DNA from: Embiotoca jacksoni
Lineage: Eukaryota > Chordata > Actinopteri > Embiotocidae
Length of the DNA: 64,000 nucleotides
Reading direction: 5' to 3'
NCBI GenBank assembly: GCA_022577435.1
Contig: JAKOON010000006.1
Coordinates: forward strand, 20,435,501 to 20,499,500
The notes beneath the pieces are model-generated. The model saw only the letters and a program-made list of their open reading frames with translations. It ran no database searches and was not told the origin of the DNA. The translations under genes were made by a program, and so were the position numbers. Positions 59,526-64,000 of the stretch are shown one piece after another. Within the stretch, counting starts at the first letter, position 1; each line of letters begins with the position of its first letter.

Positions 59526-62500
59526 TGCCCATGCAATTCTTACTTGCCACCTGATTAGTTTCCATGAAATTTTTGCATCTCTCTGCTACTGTATGTGTGT
59601 GTCATTGATTTACAGAGTCAGTCGAGTGACACTTTAATGGCTTTCTACCACACGACTCTCTTTGTGGAGGGATCGATAGACTCTTCATACAGAGACCATG
59701 CTCTCAAATGCAACTATAAAGACACTGGACTGCTCATTAGAAACAGGGTCCAGGACATGCTAGCGAGTCTGTGGGGTGGCTTTAATCATATTCACAGAAG
59801 CCCTTTTCAAACAGTGGTGCAGAGTGTTTAATAAAGGATATATTCCACATAAAAGTGAATTAAAGTTGGACACCCAGAGCAAATGTCTATGCATTAATAT
59901 GTAAGAGAGAAGAGATGTAAAAAAATAATCACTTGATTAATTTTTTTTCAAACTGGCCTCGGTTTAATAGTGGAGTGGTAATGGCTTTACTGTCTCACTG
60001 TGCAAAATGAACATTATTGTATGGATCAGTGCCAGTGGCAGCACTCGTTCATACCCACGATGAGATTTCATAATACGTTTCTGCTTTCACGAAGCAACCG
60101 ACATCACAGTGTGATCTTGCTCGTCATTGGTGGATGGAGTCCAATGGACAACGGTTGTGTGACCATTTAATCATGCGTTCGTCCGTCTCTGTGACACATC
60201 GTTTAAACTTTTTTAGATGTCCCCAAAATATGAAACCAAGTCACCTATGCGACTAAATCAAGTAGACCGATTCCCAGTTTAAATACTCGCGTCGTGTTGG
60301 GCGCAACGCGCTTTTGCCGAGTCATGTTTTGTCAAATCGGCCTTTTTAAAAACACGAAAATGTGCAATTTAAAAACGAAAAAGTACCTTATTTTTCTTTC
60401 ATTCTGAATGAATGTTCATTTTCTTTCATTCTGGCAGTAATTGTACAACCCACTGAACATCCCACTCGTATACAACTGCACAAGTCTTGAAACCCCCCCC
60501 CCCACCCTCCCAAAAAACTAAATACCCATGAAGATGCATTCAAAACTTAAATAAAATCAACTTTAACAGAGCCAAAAAAAACAAACCAAAAAAAAAATAA
60601 AAGACACTGGACCGAGTCAGATAAGTCGACCCAAAAATGTCAGGACCAACTTACAGCACCGACTCAACTAGTAATTAATACTCTAAAGCAGGATTAGTTA
60701 AAAGAATAACTGACAAATTATAGCTAGTAATTTGTAAAAACAAACAACCAACCACACAAAATAAAAAGCATTAAGATGTGGTTAAACTTTCAGTCAGCCA
60801 TCCGTAGGTTCATTTCAGTCGAGTCCATCAAGCTGTTGCCGTGTCAAACTTACTGTTGTTGATGGAATGTCTTAAAGTAAAACATCTACAATTTCACCCA
60901 TAAAGCCACAGCAACTACCAGTTTTTACATTCAATTTTCATTTAAAAAAAACCCCAATGATTTAGTTTCTGCTCCTTTCACCACAGCTGAATTAGAGAGG
61001 TGGAAGGTGGTGTGCATATGTACACAAGGAAATAAAAAAAGAATAGAAAACGAATCAGGGATAGGAGGAATTGTCGCTTTGTAAAATAAATTATATTCCT
61101 TTACGCTTTCTACTTCAGTGTGACTGGTGAATAATGAAGGGAGCAAACAAGCGCCACTATCACGAACTGCATCTATTTAGAGGAGCATAATTTCAATTTC
61201 TATCTTCAGTTTGTTATATAATGGGTGTATCATAGGTACATTTAAATAGCTATAGCTATAGGTATAGTTATAGGTATATATATATATATATCACACACAC
61301 ACTATTTCCATCTGAATGAATAGTTTCAGGAAGTCTTGCAGGAATATACTAATATTGCACAAGCTTTGCATACTTTAAGATGTCTGTAGTTGATTAAATA
61401 TCTCCACAATGCTTTGCCTGTTGTAGCCTATAAGTAAGCTATCTCTGGTGAGGTTACCATACCTATTTATGAGACTCTTAGGGCAAAGAGCATTGGCCCG
61501 AAGTCATTTAACAGGGTAACAGTGATATATATCAGATTGCGTTGTCCGCTCTGTGCACTGCATGAATGGAACTCGATATTAGGTTGAATACATGTTTTCT
61601 TTTAAGATTAATAATCTGCACTTCTAAATGTAAAATCATACGTCAGTTACGTCATTAAATCCCTATTATCCCATGAAAAGATAATTATTTTCTTGGGCAA
61701 TAATCATTTTAAAATGACAATACAACCTGCAGCTCTATTTATGAGCACTATATATCAGTGGGGTTTTTGCAGCGCTGTCAGGGCTTGGAGGACTCCTTGA
61801 ACTATGCATGATGGAAATAGGGTTTCATTTATTCTGTTGCAAAGTGAATTATTTATTATTTTATTTGGAGAACACTGATTGTTGTACCACATACAGGTAA
61901 ACAGTTATCAAGGATCATTTTCATTGCACAGGTCACTCAGGAGGTATTTTACATTGAGCTCCTCAATACCTCAAGAGTTTTCTCAGTAAGCAATTTATCT
62001 GTATAGCTTTATATTAGCAGATGAATTGCAGTGATACTGTTTAATTAATTGACTTTAGTCACTAAAGTACTTTAATCAAACTGCCGTCTATTAATTTTTC
62101 CACTTAATAAGAATAGCATTCACACACTGAACTTCTTTGTGAGGAAACACTGAATTTCCTTTAAAGCAGCTCATGCAAGACTGACGCAATCTTGTAATCT
62201 TCCATCTGAAAAACACAAACAAACTGTCACGGCAGTATCTTTGGTCGCCTTTTTATGTTCAGTAGACGTGCTGAAACCCGTTAATAAACGAGTGTGCCGT
62301 TTAATATCCCACACTGCAGCTGCTCCCTGTGTTTATAACTGTCATGTACAAAAGCTTATTGTCCACATAATCAAGCGATTTTCAGACTAAAAAAAGACAT
62401 CTCTCTTGATTATATCAAGTGCCATTATTGCTACTTAGCTACTGAATTATTGCTGCATAGCTTCAACTACTTCCTGCAGCATTGCGTTAATGTCTAATGT

Positions 62501-63156
62501 GCTGGTTAATGGTGGATGCTAGGAGGTCAGGGTATGTTGGCTTTCCCCCGTAACTACAGGGTGCAGAGTATGGGATGTTGGTGGGTAAGTGTACCACATA
62601 ATGCCACTATAAGAGCCATCAATTTGTCTGTTTTAATTAGAGGGAAATGTTTAGGTGTCATAAGGGCTGGTTTCCTGACACATGGTCTCTTCCCTGTGTA
62701 TGAAGTGCAACCTAAAAGTTCAGACACTGTTTGTGTTAAATGGAGCGCAGCACAGCATGAGCAGGGAGAAGCTATAACCTTGGTGAGTGAGTAGCCCAGG
62801 TTACATCGCTCGATCGACATCATTTGCCATTTCACCATGGACCTGAAACTTGAGAATAGTGGAGGGTGGGGAGTGACGATTTGTTGATGTGGGTGAGAAA
62901 ATCATGTGTTTTGCATCGTCATGTTGGAGAACCTGAGTGCCAGTAGACGTCTGTGTTGACAGTCTCACAATGTGGGATGAATTCACGGTCACAACCCCAC
63001 GAATGTCAAACAAAACCCACCTAGTTGCTCCGCTGACCTGACACTTGTTCTCTGGTCTCACACAGCGACTTTCTGCCCCTCTTGAAATGCAAATACCACT
63101 GAAAACACCTCAGTCGGCTCATTGATTCATTGCCGTGTAGGCTTTTAGAAGCATAT
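59526..63156. other. Unassigned region
   Basis: Contains a C run (about 60489-60502), a TA run (about 61275-61291) and A-rich sequence. No supported gene; opposing frames at 62516-62838 show no domain. Confidence 0.5.
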
Positions 63157-63366
63157 CTCTTGCAGATTGCTTGAGTTTGAAGGAAGGAGGTTTTTCTCCC
63201 TTAAAGAGGAGTTTTTTCCCTCCTAGCTTATGTGGTAATTGTTGAATTGTTGGGTTTCTCTGTATAATATTGTAAAGTCTTGCTGTAAGGACTTTAATGT
63301 GTTAAGTGCCATGAAATAACCTGTGTTGTGATTTGGCGCTATATAAATAAAATTGAATTGAATTGA
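63157..63366 (+). repeat. Fish LINE/SINE-type 3' tail (GAATTGAATTGAA end)
   Basis: AGGTTTTTCTCCCTTAAAG, then AGTGCCATGAAATAACC, then GTGATTTGGCGCTATATAAA and TAAAATTGAATTGAATTGAA form the well-known repeated tail of a fish retroposon. Only this 3' portion is present. Confidence 0.75.
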
Positions 63367-64000
63367 ACATATTTTGTGCACTGTCCTCTTAAATACATGG
63401 TGACATCACAAATGGGCATGTACCAGTGGTCATCAAAATGCATAACATAAGTGTCGCGAATTTGCTTTATTGAAGTATCCCACACAAAAGTTACAGGACA
63501 ACATCTCCTCAGCGTTATCTCTGGAATTCCAAACCCTCACATGCCAGAGGATGTGAACTCTGCGTAAACTCCCCTGGTCCTGTTTATCACCCTTTTACCT
63601 CATGAAGATGAAAACTTTCAGTCACAACAGTACTATCCACACCTTTTTTTGGGCTATAAAAACTGTCAATTTGGAGACCCTATCCACTTAACCGTGAAAG
63701 AAAAATATACCTACTTAATCCCTTCATTGTCACAAATCCTCCCCCAGAAGTGGTAGTTTCCAGACCAGATGACCACAGCATTGACCACCCCAGAAGGACC
63801 ACGTCTCCCCCTTTTGGTCAGATTTGCCAATAACTCAGACTATAATGACACATTATGGACTTGGATTCATAATTTCATAGACTAACATCCTGTATGCTAT
63901 TATATTCTCATACTAACCGTTTGACGTTATCAAAAGTAATGTGTTACTAAAACTTATATCTGGAGTTTAGAGAGGTGAATATGGTTTAACCCCAGATCTC
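63367..64000. other. Unassigned sequence to window end
   Basis: No gene, RNA or repeat recognised. Confidence 0.5.

Noticed and set aside
62516..62838. Overlapping 92- and 94-codon frames on opposite strands
   Set aside because: Neither shows a recognisable domain, and mutual overlap suggests chance.

Overview
The window is vertebrate nuclear DNA, almost certainly from a teleost fish. The signs are long (CA)n/(TG)n arrays, several fish-type Tc1-like transposons, PIF/Harbinger and piggyBac sequences, fish LINE tails (ATGGATGG and GAATTGAATTGAA ends), an LTR-retrotransposon LTR, and an AT-rich background. I could not identify any intact host protein-coding gene. The window reads as intergenic or large-intron sequence built up by successive insertions. 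All family names rest on motif recognition, not on a database search.

The most unusual part is 5,496-~11,060. It opens with a TTAA target site and a piggyBac-type terminus (CCCTTGTGTTGTCCT). Directly inside lies the C-terminal part of a piggyBac transposase on the minus strand. It is followed, with no second piggyBac terminus in between, by closely packed genes on both strands: a glutamine-rich coiled-coil protein (-), a signal-peptide membrane glycoprotein with a small intron (+), a CDK-like protein kinase (-) and an Arg/Ser-rich protein with coding tandem repeats (-). TATA boxes and poly(A) signals sit at the gene boundaries. This matches the known Teratorn type of mobile element, a fusion of a piggyBac transposon with an alloherpesvirus first described in medaka. 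Full-length copies are far larger (roughly 180 kb), so this would be a small, decayed relic of one end. Every gene carries at least one lesion, and the right terminus is missing. The herpesvirus assignment of the individual genes is inference.

Layout. 21-1,631: Tc1-like transposon with long inverted repeats and a frameshifted transposase. 1,772-2,275: LINE relic split by a 205-bp piggyBac-type hairpin MITE with TTAA flanks. 3,260-4,222: decayed Tc1-like relic, followed by a LINE 3' tail. 5,496-11,060: the Teratorn-like relic. 11,065-18,937: unannotated AT-rich DNA with microsatellites. 18,938-20,070: LTR-like, GC-rich unit holding an array of about 48-bp hairpin repeats. 20,300-22,213: GC-rich unassigned sequence between CA/TG arrays. 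22,340-31,740: no recognised gene. 31,750-34,815: two Tc1-like elements. 36,364-37,850: LTR and probable internal remnant of a gypsy-like element. 40,165-40,575: LINE ORF2 end. 48,403-51,480: Harbinger transposase interrupted by another repeat, which is itself interrupted by a Tc1-like element. 54,335-55,105: probable non-autonomous DNA transposon. 63,157-63,366: LINE/SINE-type tail.

Nothing here appears to encode a complete functional protein. The interest lies in the virus-transposon hybrid, its relationship to the nearby piggyBac-type MITE, and the hairpin array.
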